Shown: positions 43,271-53,156, counted from the first letter of the stretch. The stretch is DNA of 64,000 nt from an uncultured Lachnospiraceae bacterium (GCA_947628225.1 CANQYY010000008.1:1-64000); one strand, 5' to 3'. Translations and numbers: made by a program. The notes: generated from the sequence alone by a model not told the origin.

Positions 43271-44407
43271 ATGGAAAACGAAGTGGTAACAAAAAGTTTT
43301 CAGGATTTGTCATTATCTGCTCTGGGCATGGGGACGATGCGTCTGCCGGTATTTGATAATGACGAGAGCAGGATTGATGAGGAAAAAACGGCAGAAATGG
43401 TAGCCTATGCCATGAAGCACGGAATTAACTACTATGATACAGCCTGGGGTTATCACGATGGAAATTCGGAACTGGTAATGGGAAGAGTTCTCGGGAAATA
43501 TCCCCGTGACAGCTATTATCTTGCCACAAAATTTCCGGGGTATGACCTTGCCAACATGGATAAGGTAGAGGAAATTTTTGAAAAACAGTTAGAAAAATGC
43601 GGCGTAGAGTACTTTGATTTTTATCTGTTCCATAATGTATGTGAAATGAACATTGAGGATTACCTTGATGAGAGCCATGGTATTTTTGAATATCTGATGG
43701 CACAGAAAAAAAACGGACGCATCCGCCATTTGGGATTTTCTGTCCATGGAAGTTATGAGGTGCTAAAGCGTTTTCTGAAAGCCTATGGCAAGCATATGGA
43801 GTTTTGCCAGATCCAATTAAATTATATTGACTGGTCTTTCCAGGATGCAAAAAGCAAGGTGGAACTGCTGCAGGAATATCAAATCCCGATCTGGGTAATG
43901 GAGCCTGTACGGGGAGGAAAACTGGCGAAGCTGCCGGAGGCGGCAGAGAAACGGTTGAAAGAGCTGCGTCCCAAAGAAGATATACCGGCATGGGCATTTC
44001 GTTTTCTGCAGTCTATCCCCGGCGTGACCATGATACTTTCGGGCATGTCGAATTTTGAACAGATCAAAGATAATATACAGACGTTTGAAACAAATCAGCC
44101 TCTTTCTGAGAAGGAGATGGATACTCTGCTGGAGATTGCCGACGGGATATTAGACGGCACTCTTCCGTGTACCTCCTGCCGATATTGTGTCAGCCATTGC
44201 CCGCAAGGTCTGGACATTCCGACATTGCTTGATCTATACAACGAACATAATTTTACCGGCGGTGGTTTTCTTGCCCCGATGGCGTTGATGGCGATACCGA
44301 AGGAAAAACACCCGACGGCATGTATTGCCTGCCGCAGCTGCGAGGCGGTCTGTCCGCAGCAGATAAAAATATCAGAAGCAATGAGCGATTTTGCAAGTAA
44401 ATTGTAA
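43271..44407 (+). CDS. Aldo/keto reductase with C-terminal 2[4Fe-4S] ferredoxin domain
   Basis: 378 aa. AKR barrel at ~1-280 (SALGMGTMRLPVF, INYYDTAWGYHDGNSE, MEFCQIQLNYIDW, WVMEPVRGGKL). Two ferredoxin-type clusters follow: CTSCRYCVSHCPQGLDIP and CIACRSCEAVCPQQIKIS. AKRs of this kind in anaerobes reduce carbonyls or take electrons from ferredoxin; the substrate is unknown. The start may be GTG at 43283, which is better spaced from AAAGGA than the ATG at 43271. The 19-bp gap after kdgK and the following terminator place it last in the sugar-acid operon. Confidence 0.9.
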   Translation: MENEVVTKSFQDLSLSALGMGTMRLPVFDNDESRIDEEKTAEMVAYAMKHGINYYDTAWGYHDGNSELVMGRVLGKYPRDSYYLATKFPGYDLANMDKVEEIFEKQLEKCGVEYFDFYLFHNVCEMNIEDYLDESHGIFEYLMAQKKNGRIRHLGFSVHGSYEVLKRFLKAYGKHMEFCQIQLNYIDWSFQDAKSKVELLQEYQIPIWVMEPVRGGKLAKLPEAAEKRLKELRPKEDIPAWAFRFLQSIPGVTMILSGMSNFEQIKDNIQTFETNQPLSEKEMDTLLEIADGILDGTLPCTSCRYCVSHCPQGLDIPTLLDLYNEHNFTGGGFLAPMALMAIPKEKHPTACIACRSCEAVCPQQIKISEAMSDFASKL

Positions 44408-44417
44408 GAATAAACGG

Positions 44418-44468
44418 GAAGGTTTCCTTTTATCCGATGTCTTTTGGATAAAAGGAAACCTTCTTTTT
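44418..44468 (+). terminator. Terminator of the eda-kdgK-AKR operon
   Basis: An 18-bp perfect stem (44418-44435 with 44446-44463) followed by TTTTT. Confidence 0.95.
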
Positions 44469-44541
44469 GAAAAGGCACATTCCCCCTGAAAAAAACAGGA
44501 GGAAGAAGCCGCATAGAAATCATATAACAGGAGCCCGCCCC

Positions 44542-45306
44542 ATGATTACAAGAATGTCAGATGAATGCCCCGAACAAATAACCGAAAGCACCTCCTATTA
44601 TTGCCCGCTGCTACGCTCAAAACGAAAGGGAAAAGAAGAGGAGATCTGCTCTATCTGTCCGCTTTTAAATAAGCGGCTGGCCGGGAATAAAATCCTGCGG
44701 GAGGCGTTCTTTTTTGCCCAAAAAGCCCATGAAGGGCAGTTCCGGAAGGGAACGGATATTCCCTATCTTATCCATCTGGTTCGTACCTGGGGCTATGTCA
44801 GCAAGATGACGGAGGATAAAATAGTGCAGGCGGCGGCGCTCCTTCACGATGTGCTGGAAGATACCCCTGTGACTAAGGAAGAACTGGCAGGGCGCTTTGG
44901 CTCTGAACTGGCGGAGCTGGTGGCGGGCGAGAGTGAATGCAAGAGGGAGGGAAGCCCTGCGCAGGAAACATGGGAAATCCGGAAACGGGAAACGATAGAG
45001 AGGCTAAAAAAACGGGGGAAGGCAGAAGAGGAGCAGGCGGCAATGCGCGTTTCCTTTGGGGACAAGCTGGCGAATCTGTATTCTATGCTGTACGAATACC
45101 GTCAGGTGGGAGAGCGCCTGTGGAATAAATTCAACCAAAAAGAAAAGAGCAGACATGGCTGGTACTATGGCGAACTGGGGAAGATATTCCGGCGCTATTT
45201 TGCCGGGGAGGAGCCGGAATTGCTGGAAGAATACCGGGAATATTATAAGGAGGTATTTGGAGAAAATGAAGAGCTCCTATCTACTAAAATAGGTGTTGCA
45301 AATTGA
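44542..45306 (+). CDS. HD-domain phosphohydrolase (SpoT hydrolase-like)
   Basis: 254 aa from the ATG at 44542 (CAGGAG 9 bases upstream). The HD fold of (p)ppGpp hydrolases is seen: AFFFAQKAHEGQFRKGTDIP, YLIHLV, AAALLHDVLEDTPVT, and a later Asp in VSFGDKLANL. The synthetase domain is absent. An N-terminal Cys cluster (CPLL...CSICPLL) may bind metal. It may degrade ppGpp or another nucleotide; several unrelated HD hydrolases share these motifs. Confidence 0.8.
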   Translation: MITRMSDECPEQITESTSYYCPLLRSKRKGKEEEICSICPLLNKRLAGNKILREAFFFAQKAHEGQFRKGTDIPYLIHLVRTWGYVSKMTEDKIVQAAALLHDVLEDTPVTKEELAGRFGSELAELVAGESECKREGSPAQETWEIRKRETIERLKKRGKAEEEQAAMRVSFGDKLANLYSMLYEYRQVGERLWNKFNQKEKSRHGWYYGELGKIFRRYFAGEEPELLEEYREYYKEVFGENEELLSTKIGVAN

Positions 45307-45402
45307 CGAATTTGTGACACCTTTCTTTCATTTTTCCGACAAAAATACTTGTTACAGTTAGGGAAACAAATGAATTTGACAAAAAAAGGGAGGAAAGAAA
45401 CT

Positions 45403-46869
45403 ATGCAAAAAAAAAGTTTAGCCAGTAAATTAGCAGTGTGCCTGGCATTGGCTTTGACATTAGGGAGCCTGTCCGGTATCGGAGAGGGGATGTCAGGACA
45501 ATCCGTTAAAGCTGCGGAGCCGACAGTTTCCGGTGGGGAGAATGACGATAATTCGCAATCCCCGGCGCCGGATGTTACCTCGACGGAAGTTCCGTCAGAA
45601 GCTCCGACAGAATCTCCTGCCATTACTCCTTCAGCGGCGCCGACAGATTTGTCCCTGTACAAACTTGCTGCTCCTGCCGCCAGCGTGAGGGGAGGCTCCA
45701 AAAGAGTCCGCATCAACTGGAATAAGATAGACGGCGCGGATGGATATTATATCTACTACCGCGCGGCGGGAACGGCAGCTTATACCAAAACAGCGGATAT
45801 TACGGATGGAAGCAAGGTGGAGTATGTAAAGAAATCATTAGTTCAGAAAACGACCTATTATTTTCGGGTAGCAGCGTATAAAAAGGTTGGCACTACAATA
45901 GTAGAAGGTGATTTATCTTCGGCTGTATCGGCAAAGACGGTTTCCGTATCCGCTACGTCAAAGGCAGCGAAAAAATATAAAACAAAAACTTCGTTCACGA
46001 AATCTCCTGCGTATAAAACATATAAGAAAATGAAAAGCGCAATGAATTACAGCAAAAGTTTTGCCATCCCCGGCTTGAAAACAACAAATGTAGCCGGATT
46101 TGCCTGCAGCAGCATGATACCTCAGGGAGTATGCTACGCCGGCAGCTATCTTCTGATTTCTGCCTATGATTCCAAGGGAGTAGATTATTCTGTTATTTAT
46201 GTGGTCAGCAAGGCATCGAAGTCCTATGTTACCACGATTGTTCTACCCAACAAGGCAAAGGTAGGCGGTATGGCTTATGACGGAACGAATATCTGGGTTT
46301 GCAAAGGAAGTTCTGTTGCCTGCTTTCCCTATAGCTTTGTAACTGAGGCGGTCAACGGCGGTTCTGCTTATAAAAGTCTGGGCAGTTATAAAAGCGTCTG
46401 CCCGGTAATGACAACCGCATCTTATATGGGATATTACAACGGGACGCTCTGGGTAGGAGCCAATAATACAAGCAGCGCTTCTACGATGTATGGCTACAGC
46501 ATAGCCAATAAAACCTCGGCGCCTTCCCTGAGCAAGACCTATCAGATGTCAGTGCCAAGCAAAACTCAGGGGATTACCTTTACGACAGATGGGGCTATGA
46601 TTTTATCCCGGAGCTACCGGACCAAAAAATCAAAGAGCGGATATGTTTCCCAGATCCGTACCTATTCGCCATCCTATGGGAACGTGGGAGCCAATGGAAA
46701 AATCCTGAAAAACAGCGTATTAAAGAAAACTACCATGCCCCCGAAGGTAGAGGGAATGGCAGTATATGGCTCTTACACTTATACGGTATTTTCATCCGGA
46801 TGCTATAGCAGCTGCAAATATCCGGTTGACAGGGTCATTGCCCTGAAAACAAGTAAACTTATTGGATAA
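45403..46869 (+). CDS. Exported protein with fibronectin type III domain and propeller-like C-terminus
   Basis: 488 aa from the ATG at 45403 (GGGAGGAAAG upstream). Signal peptide MQKKSLASKLAVCLALALTL with cleavage near VKAA. A Pro/Ser/Thr linker (~45-85) is followed by one FnIII domain (~95-190: RVRINWNKIDGADGYYIYYR, TTYYFRVAAYKKVG). The C-terminal ~280 residues have repeated strands (GVCYAGSYLLISAYDSKGVD, GMAYDGTNIWVCKG, YYNGTLWVGANNTS) like a beta-propeller. No anchor motif. Its last 11 bp overlap the convergent kinase-like gene. Confidence 0.75.
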   Translation: MQKKSLASKLAVCLALALTLGSLSGIGEGMSGQSVKAAEPTVSGGENDDNSQSPAPDVTSTEVPSEAPTESPAITPSAAPTDLSLYKLAAPAASVRGGSKRVRINWNKIDGADGYYIYYRAAGTAAYTKTADITDGSKVEYVKKSLVQKTTYYFRVAAYKKVGTTIVEGDLSSAVSAKTVSVSATSKAAKKYKTKTSFTKSPAYKTYKKMKSAMNYSKSFAIPGLKTTNVAGFACSSMIPQGVCYAGSYLLISAYDSKGVDYSVIYVVSKASKSYVTTIVLPNKAKVGGMAYDGTNIWVCKGSSVACFPYSFVTEAVNGGSAYKSLGSYKSVCPVMTTASYMGYYNGTLWVGANNTSSASTMYGYSIANKTSAPSLSKTYQMSVPSKTQGITFTTDGAMILSRSYRTKKSKSGYVSQIRTYSPSYGNVGANGKILKNSVLKKTTMPPKVEGMAVYGSYTYTVFSSGCYSSCKYPVDRVIALKTSKLIG

Positions 46870-47851
46870 AGAAAGAAACAGCAAAGGACAGGCAGCCCAG
46901 TATTGCGGCAAGAAACAGTATCGGTATAGCTTTGCGGGCGGTACTCAGGCGAACATTATTTTTTTTCAAAAACCGGTATCTGCTATAGGCAAAAGAAACA
47001 CTGTGAATGAAAAAAACTACGGCAAACAGACACATGACCGATGGCAGGTTCCGGATGAAGAAAAAAGAGAGGAGAATCCATTCAAATGCTAATATGGTAC
47101 CCTGGAATGGAATAGTCAGAGTATAGGGAATTCCGGCTATTTCACCAGAAACTTTCTCAGGTTCCTGAGTCTTGGCATAATGGAGGTCTTCCTGTAATGA
47201 GCCAATGCTGGCATACTGCCTGTCCGCGCTTTTCTCCATGCATCTGCGGATGACGGTTTCGTACCGTCCCCGATAGATGCATGTATTTTTTTGGGGCTCT
47301 TTTCCTGTCAGCATTTCATGGAATAAAGAGCCGAGAAAATGCATCATATGCGGAAAAGGAGTTTTTCTTTTTCGATAGGCAGGGATAAAATCCAGAAATT
47401 TTACCGCGCCGGTTTCTGTGATGAAAATGTTGCTGGGCTTCAGGTTGTGATGGATAATGGGCGGCTGGATTTTCATCAGAGATTCCAGACCGCTGCAGAT
47501 CCGTTCCATAATGTCGTAAGCTTCCTCCTCTGTAAAGGTGGCGCCGCTTGCCCGTTTCTGGTTTAACAGCTCTGCCAGAGTGTGGCCTTCCAGATATTCC
47601 TCCACCACCAGAGTGCTTTCATCATAGTATTTGACACTGTATATATGGGGCCATTCCGTATAATCCAGATCGGCTAATCTGGTATACAGATTTTTAATAT
47701 TCTTTTTCCGGTACATTTTCAAAATGCCATCGGGCGTCCCCTTTTGCGCCATACATTTTACTTTATAGATAATGGTGTGGTCATTTTCCACAATCGGTTT
47801 TCCTATCGGTACATATTGTTTTGTAATAAACAGTTCCTTTTCTGATGCCAT
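46859..47851 (-). CDS. Membrane-anchored Ser/Thr kinase homologue, probable pseudokinase
   Basis: 330 aa from the ATG at 47851 (AAGGGGG upstream). The protein-kinase lobes are recognisable (GILKMYRKK with the VAIK-type Lys, LVVEEYLEGHTLAELL, RYETVIRRCMEKSADRQYAS). Key sites are altered: the catalytic loop reads IIHHNLKPSNIF, with Asn for the catalytic Asp, the DFG motif reads DFI, and there is no glycine-rich loop. Two C-terminal helices (~250-325) anchor it. It is therefore more likely a signalling scaffold than an active kinase. Confidence 0.78.
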   Translation of the reverse strand: MASEKELFITKQYVPIGKPIVENDHTIIYKVKCMAQKGTPDGILKMYRKKNIKNLYTRLADLDYTEWPHIYSVKYYDESTLVVEEYLEGHTLAELLNQKRASGATFTEEEAYDIMERICSGLESLMKIQPPIIHHNLKPSNIFITETGAVKFLDFIPAYRKRKTPFPHMMHFLGSLFHEMLTGKEPQKNTCIYRGRYETVIRRCMEKSADRQYASIGSLQEDLHYAKTQEPEKVSGEIAGIPYTLTIPFQGTILAFEWILLSFFFIRNLPSVMCLFAVVFFIHSVSFAYSRYRFLKKNNVRLSTARKAIPILFLAAILGCLSFAVSFFIQ

Positions 47852-47982
47852 AGGAAATCCCCCTTTCCGGCGCTTTTTTTTATTATACACCGAAGTGGGA
47901 ATAAGCGCCAGACTTTTTGCGGAATATATGGATTTGTGATATACTGAAACGGAAGTAAAAAAATGTGGAAAGGCGGGGGAAA

Positions 47983-49152
47983 ATGATATTACGCTATCCT
48001 TCCTATTATGATAAATTCCGGTGTATTGCCGGAGCGTGCCCAAACACCTGCTGCGCCGGCTGGGAAATTGATATTGATGATGAAAGTTATCGGTATTATA
48101 TGAGCGTCCCCGGGGAATTTGGCAGGCGGCTGAGAGATAACATGAAGCAATATGCGCCGGAGGAAGACGGATATGAGAGCCATGGTTTCCTGTTGAAAAA
48201 AGACAAACGCTGCCCGTTTTTGAATGACGAAAATTTGTGTGATATTTATAGGGAGCTGGGAGAGAAGGCTCTTTGTGAGGTCTGCGCGAATACGCCAAGA
48301 AATATTTTGGAATACGGAGGGGAGAGAGAGCTCGCCATCAGCGCCAGCTGTCCGGAAGCTGCCCGTCTTATTTATGAGGATCCCAACAGTACTACTTTTG
48401 TAGAAAAGGAGATTGAAGGGAAAATAGATTGGGAGGAGAGCGAAGAGGAAGTCGCATTTGCCCGGCTGATTCAAAAAGCAAGAAACGGGGGAATCCGGAT
48501 TTTACAGGATCGCCGGGTTTGCGTATATGAAAGGCTTACTGCTTTTTTACGATACTCCGAACAGGCGCAGCATTGTCTGAATCAAAATCTGCCGGAACAG
48601 ATAGAAACCATCTGTCCGGAAGACTTTATTTCGGCAGAGGGAAAAAAGGCGGGGCGGCGCCGGGATCCTAAACGACGCTATCTGATGTTTTTAAGGCGGA
48701 TGCGTTTCTTTACTTCCCTCGAGAGCATCAGCAGGGAATGGCAGGAAATACTGGAACGGCTGGAGAGGCAGTTTGTTTCGCCGGAGGACGGCGCTGCCCG
48801 GTATGAAAATGCCATTGCCCGCCTTCAGTCTTATCTTTCCGAAAATAACCGGGAATATGAGTATGAGCATCTGTTAGTGTATTATACGTTTCTCTGCGCA
48901 GCCCGGTGTGTGGATGATTATGATTTTCTGGGAAAAGCAAAACTGGCTGCGGTTAGTTTCCTCATGGTAAGGGATATGGACGCTGCGCTTTTTGTACAAA
49001 ATGACGGAGCCTATTCAAAGGAAGACCGGATAAAGACAGCAGGGATTTATGCCAGGGAGTTAGAGCATTCAGAGGAGAATATGCAATGTCTGGCAGAAGA
49101 AATTTTATTTGGGGAGGGATACCGTACCGGGGAGCTGGCAGACAGCATCTGA
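47983..49152 (+). CDS. FliB-like flagellin lysine-N-methylase family protein
   Basis: 389 aa from the ATG at 47983 (AGGCGGGGG upstream). The FliB signature is clear: RYPSYYDKFRCIAGACPNTC with CCAGWEIDIDD, then RCPFLNDENLCDIYRELGE and LCEVCANTPRN, a Cys-rich metal/Fe-S binding arrangement. In Salmonella FliB methylates flagellin lysines. No flagellar gene is seen in the window, so the substrate could be distant or different. It stands alone. Confidence 0.85.
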   Translation: MILRYPSYYDKFRCIAGACPNTCCAGWEIDIDDESYRYYMSVPGEFGRRLRDNMKQYAPEEDGYESHGFLLKKDKRCPFLNDENLCDIYRELGEKALCEVCANTPRNILEYGGERELAISASCPEAARLIYEDPNSTTFVEKEIEGKIDWEESEEEVAFARLIQKARNGGIRILQDRRVCVYERLTAFLRYSEQAQHCLNQNLPEQIETICPEDFISAEGKKAGRRRDPKRRYLMFLRRMRFFTSLESISREWQEILERLERQFVSPEDGAARYENAIARLQSYLSENNREYEYEHLLVYYTFLCAARCVDDYDFLGKAKLAAVSFLMVRDMDAALFVQNDGAYSKEDRIKTAGIYARELEHSEENMQCLAEEILFGEGYRTGELADSI

Positions 49153-49190
49153 GCAGACGGAGGCGTGGCAGGGATTAGGGGGAGAACTTC

Positions 49191-49219
49191 TTGACATTTG
49201 TGTCAAAAAAGTGTAAAAT
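49191..49219 (+). promoter_or_regulatory. Promoter of the RNase Y gene
   Basis: TTGACA (49191-49196), 17 bp, TAAAAT (49214-49219). Confidence 0.85.
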
Positions 49220-49255
49220 ACTATATGTTGTACATATGTGCAACGAAAAGAATAA

Positions 49256-49268
49256 AGGAGGTGCTCCT
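49256..49268 (+). promoter_or_regulatory. Ribosome binding site embedded in a hairpin before RNase Y
   Basis: AGGAG-GTG-CTCCT is a perfect 5-bp hairpin whose left arm is the Shine-Dalgarno sequence, immediately before a TTG start at 49270. Confidence 0.6.
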
Positions 49269-49269
49269 G

Positions 49270-50835
49270 TTGCCAGGGTTGATGTTTACAATCGTGGCTG
49301 TTATAGTCGTAATTGTTTTATTGGCGATTACTGCTCTCGTTTCCTGGAAAAGTGCCATTTCCTATCATATCAAAGTCGGAGAGGCAAAAGTGGGAAGCGC
49401 AGAGGAAAAAGCGAGAGAAATTATTGACGATGCATTAAAAACAGCTGAAACGAAAAAACGTGAAGCTCTGCTTGAGGCGAAAGAGGAAAATCTGAAAGCA
49501 AAGAATGACCTCGACAAAGAAGTCAAAGAGCGTAGAGCGGAAGTCCAGCGCTATGAAAAACGCGTGCTGGGCAAAGAAGAAACTTTGGACAAAAAACTGG
49601 ACGCACTCGAAAAACGGGAATCTAAGCTGAACGCAAGAGAAGTTAGTTTTGAAAAGGAAAAAGAGAGAGTAGAAGAAATCCGTCAAAGCCATCTCCGTGA
49701 ACTTGAGAAGATTTCCGGTCTTACCACTGAACAAGCAAAAGAGTACTTATTAAAGACGGTAGAAGAAGATGTAAAACATGAAACGGCAGTTTTAGTAAAG
49801 GAATTGGAACGTCAGGCGAAGGATGATGCAGATAAAAAGGCAAAAGATTTTGTTGTAACTGCAATCCAGAAATGTGCGGCAGACCATGTGTCGGAAACGA
49901 CGATTTCTGTTGTGCCATTGCCTAATGACGAGATGAAGGGAAGAATTATCGGACGAGAGGGGCGCAATATCCGTACTCTTGAGAATCTTACCGGGATTGA
50001 TCTGATTATTGATGATACGCCGGAAGCCGTTATTTTATCCGGATTTGACCCAATTCGCAGGGAAGTTGCCCGTATTGCTTTGGAAAAACTGATTGTGGAC
50101 GGCAGGATTCATCCCGCCAGAATCGAAGAAATGGTTGAAAAAGCAAAAAAAGAAGTGGAAACAATGATTCGTGAAGAAGGCGAAGCGGCGGCGCTGGAAG
50201 TAGGCGTGCACGGAATCCATCCGGAACTGATTCGTCTTTTGGGTAAAATGAGATTCCGAACCAGTTATGGTCAGAATGCGTTAAAACATTCCATAGAGGT
50301 AGCCCATTTATCCGGTCTTCTGGCCGGCGAGGTGGGTGTGGATGTCCGTATGGCGAAACGCGCCGGGCTTTTGCACGATATAGGTAAATCCGTCGACCAT
50401 GATATGGAAGGTTCCCATATTCAACTGGGAGCGGATTTGTGTCGGAAATTTAAGGAATCCGCTCTGGTTATCAATGCAGTAGAGGCGCATCATGGCGATG
50501 TAGAGCCGGAAAGTTTGATTGCCTGTCTGGTACAGGCGGCTGATGCGATATCCGCAGCACGTCCGGGCGCCCGCAGGGAAACACTGGAAACCTACACGAA
50601 CAGATTGAAACAACTGGAGGATATCTCCAACAGCTTTAAGGGAGTTGATAAGTCTTTTGCTATTCAGGCAGGTAGAGAGGTTCGAGTGATGGTAGTGCCG
50701 GATCAGATTAATGATGATGAAATGGTACTGCTTGCCCGTGATTTGTCGAAACAAATTGAGGCAGAATTACAATATCCGGGTCAGATCAAGGTAAATGTGA
50801 TCCGGGAATCCAGAGTTGTTGATTACGCAAAATAA
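49270..50835 (+). CDS. rny: Ribonuclease Y
   Basis: 521 aa from TTG at 49270, chosen for AGGAGG 7 bases upstream; the ATG at 49282 is the alternative. Order of parts: N-terminal membrane helix ([20 protein letters not shown]), long charged coiled coil (~40-200), KH domain ([17 protein letters not shown]), HD domain ([27 protein letters not shown]) and the conserved C-terminus ([17 protein letters not shown]). It is the membrane-bound endoribonuclease that starts mRNA decay in many Firmicutes. Single gene with its own promoter and terminator. Confidence 0.97.
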   Translation: MPGLMFTIVAVIVVIVLLAITALVSWKSAISYHIKVGEAKVGSAEEKAREIIDDALKTAETKKREALLEAKEENLKAKNDLDKEVKERRAEVQRYEKRVLGKEETLDKKLDALEKRESKLNAREVSFEKEKERVEEIRQSHLRELEKISGLTTEQAKEYLLKTVEEDVKHETAVLVKELERQAKDDADKKAKDFVVTAIQKCAADHVSETTISVVPLPNDEMKGRIIGREGRNIRTLENLTGIDLIIDDTPEAVILSGFDPIRREVARIALEKLIVDGRIHPARIEEMVEKAKKEVETMIREEGEAAALEVGVHGIHPELIRLLGKMRFRTSYGQNALKHSIEVAHLSGLLAGEVGVDVRMAKRAGLLHDIGKSVDHDMEGSHIQLGADLCRKFKESALVINAVEAHHGDVEPESLIACLVQAADAISAARPGARRETLETYTNRLKQLEDISNSFKGVDKSFAIQAGREVRVMVVPDQINDDEMVLLARDLSKQIEAELQYPGQIKVNVIRESRVVDYAK

Positions 50836-50895
50836 TGAACGGGTTGAATAAAACCGTTTGGCGTAACATACATCATATTTGCCATAAGTGAATGT

Positions 50896-50949
50896 AACCC
50901 GCTGTATTGCAGATAACCTGTCTTTGGTTGCTTGCTGCAGCGGGTTTTT
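50896..50949 (+). terminator. Terminator after rny
   Basis: AACCCGCTG (50896-50904) pairs with CAGCGGGTT (50938-50946), then T residues; the loop can also pair in part. Confidence 0.8.
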
Positions 50950-51085
50950 GTTTACCTTGAGAAACAATATATAGTTATGTTAAAATAACAGGTAGTGACT
51001 TAGAGCTACTTCCTGTTTGTTCTACACGGATAAGTTATTAGAAACAACTACGGAAGTACTCGAATGATAAGTGGAGGGGTATGAC

Positions 51086-51856
51086 ATGTTTAAAATTGCA
51101 CTTTGTGATGATGACAACGTCTATATAAAAGAATTAGAAGAAATCATATTAGAATGTAATGATAAACAGTTTGAAATTGAGTTCTATGAATTTGATTCCG
51201 GAGAAAAGTTGTTACAAAGTAAAATTGATGATATGGATTTGATTTTTCTAGATATTCAGATGAAAGGGATGAATGGAAATGAAACGGCTGTCCAGTTAAA
51301 TAAAAAAGGTTATCAGGGTGTGTTGGTACAATGTTCTGGTATTTTCATGCCGACACCGGAAACTATAAAAATTTCGCCATATCGCTATTTACTAAAGCAA
51401 GATGAAAGGGAAAAGACAGTATTGGAAGTGACAGAAATTATAACACAAATGGCAAAAAGTAAGCTTTGTTATGAAATTCAGGGTTCCTATCTGAGGGAAA
51501 AAAGGTATTTTCGGATAGCTGATATTGTCTATATTACTCATCATCCGAAAGGAAGTGTTTTACATCTTCAAAGAGAAAAGGCAAAGAAGTATCAAGATGG
51601 GAAAATTATTGTCCCCTATGATTTTGGACATTTGTCTGAATTGTTGAAAACAGCAGACTTTTCAATCCCTCATAATAGCTACATGGTAAATTTGCGATAT
51701 GTTTCTGATTTTGAACCAAAAACAGAATTTTTTGTGGCTGATGGGAAGAGCCTTCCTATGTCACGCGGGAAAAAGGAAGCTTTTTTGAATGATTTAGCAA
51801 GGTATACGAGAAAGAAGTATAAGGAGAAGTTAAATGGTTTACGGAATAGTATATAA
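51086..51856 (+). CDS. LytTR-family response regulator (AgrA-like)
   Basis: 256 aa from the ATG at 51086 (GGAGGGG upstream). Receiver domain ~1-115 with acidic pocket CDDD and phospho-acceptor D56 (LIFLDIQMKGMNG). LytTR DNA-binding domain ~135-245 (YFRIADIVYITHHPKGSVLH, SIPHNSYMVNLRYVSDFE). Such regulators bind pairs of ~9-bp direct repeats one DNA turn-pair apart. It overlaps the sensor kinase gene by 23 bp. No AgrB/AgrD-type peptide pair is adjacent. The downstream biosynthetic genes are the likely targets. Confidence 0.92.
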   Translation: MFKIALCDDDNVYIKELEEIILECNDKQFEIEFYEFDSGEKLLQSKIDDMDLIFLDIQMKGMNGNETAVQLNKKGYQGVLVQCSGIFMPTPETIKISPYRYLLKQDEREKTVLEVTEIITQMAKSKLCYEIQGSYLREKRYFRIADIVYITHHPKGSVLHLQREKAKKYQDGKIIVPYDFGHLSELLKTADFSIPHNSYMVNLRYVSDFEPKTEFFVADGKSLPMSRGKKEAFLNDLARYTRKKYKEKLNGLRNSI

Positions 51857-53156
51857 TTTGTGCATAGTTGCCTCTACGATTGTGGAAATCTATCTTGCTT
51901 TTGATTTTTATAAAGCTTTCCATCCTACGAGAACTATTTTTAAGGAAACATCTAGGCAAATTTTACTTGGGACACTAATTGTTTTAATAAATGTTTTTAT
52001 TAATCTACAGAATAGTAGTTTGTACAATTTTTTAGGAACAACTAGCTTGTATTTTTTAATTTGTATAATTTTAGTGGAAGGAAACATCTGGTTTCGGATT
52101 TTTCATTGGCTACTGTTGGTTGTAGTTACCATGAGTACTGAGTTGATTTTTTCGCTTTTATTGCAGATATCGGGAAAAGATGCAACAAATATGAGTTTTC
52201 ATAATGAATTTATTATGATCAGCAGTATACTGGGTATGAAATTATTACAATTTATATTGCTTACGATTATTAAACAGGTGTCGAAGATAAGTGTAAAAAA
52301 AGTATCAGCTAAAGTGTTTGCCTCATTTATTCTGATACCAATAGCGACGTTTGGTATTATGTTTCTGATTCCCTACATTAGAGAAGTGAAGCCAATGATT
52401 TCAAAATGGGACATTATCTTGCTTTTGCTTTACTTATTGTTGTTATTGGGAAATATCTGTCTGTTTTATGTATTTACAAAATATAGTCATATGCTAGAAG
52501 AACAAATGCTACAACAATTAAGCTATGTACGATATAAGGAACGAAAACAGAGTTATAATAAGGCAGAAATATTAGATGAGCAATATAAGGAGCGTATTCA
52601 TAATATTAAATATTATTTGAAGCAGATTTGTATTTATTTAGAGGAGAAACAATATACTAAGATTGCAGATGTTTTGTCTGAGCTGCAGATGGGGATTTAT
52701 AAGGAAGAAGAAGATATAGTCTGCAGTAACCACTTTTTAAATGCACTTTTGCTTGATTACAGAGAGGCAGCAAAGAAAAATCATGTTCAGGCAGACATTT
52801 TTGTAGAAGCAGGGTTTAATATTGAATTTATGAGAGAAATGGACATTACCTCTGTTTTAGGAAATCTGCTTGACAATGCAATAGAAGCGTCGAAAAAGTG
52901 TGAGAAAGGCTTGGTTTCAGTTGCTTTATATAGGGAAAATGGAGGTAGGCTTGCCATATGTCGGATTGAGAACAATTATGTAGGGGAGTTAAGACACGAA
53001 GGGGCTAAATTACTTACTACAAAAGAAAATTCAGAATGGCATGGAATTGGATTGCAAAATGTAAAAAGAATTGTGGAGAAATACAGCGGATATATGCAGC
53101 AGGAGTATGAAAAGGGGGTTTATGTAACGACGGTTATTTTACCAGTGCAAGAATAG
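51834..53156 (+). CDS. GHKL-type sensor histidine kinase (AgrC-like)
   Basis: 440 aa. About six membrane helices over residues 1-215, then a dimerisation stretch with the likely phospho-His in ERIHNIKYYLKQICIYL, and a HATPase_c of the GHKL type: N-box VLGNLLDNAIEASKK and G-box HGIGLQNVKRIVEKYSG. The architecture is that of AgrC/ComD peptide sensors. The start lies inside the regulator gene, the usual coupled arrangement. The signal is unknown. Confidence 0.92.
   Translation: MVYGIVYNLCIVASTIVEIYLAFDFYKAFHPTRTIFKETSRQILLGTLIVLINVFINLQNSSLYNFLGTTSLYFLICIILVEGNIWFRIFHWLLLVVVTMSTELIFSLLLQISGKDATNMSFHNEFIMISSILGMKLLQFILLTIIKQVSKISVKKVSAKVFASFILIPIATFGIMFLIPYIREVKPMISKWDIILLLLYLLLLLGNICLFYVFTKYSHMLEEQMLQQLSYVRYKERKQSYNKAEILDEQYKERIHNIKYYLKQICIYLEEKQYTKIADVLSELQMGIYKEEEDIVCSNHFLNALLLDYREAAKKNHVQADIFVEAGFNIEFMREMDITSVLGNLLDNAIEASKKCEKGLVSVALYRENGGRLAICRIENNYVGELRHEGAKLLTTKENSEWHGIGLQNVKRIVEKYSGYMQQEYEKGVYVTTVILPVQE

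Noticed and set aside
47852..48298. A 149-codon N-terminal extension of the pseudokinase.
   Set aside because: It is antisense to the FliB-like gene and the internal ATG at 47851 has an AAGGGGG site; the extension is a chance open frame.
50950..51085. AgrB/AgrD-type signal peptide genes near the AgrA/AgrC-like pair.
   Set aside because: No suitable frame is present on either side; the sensor's signal must come from elsewhere.
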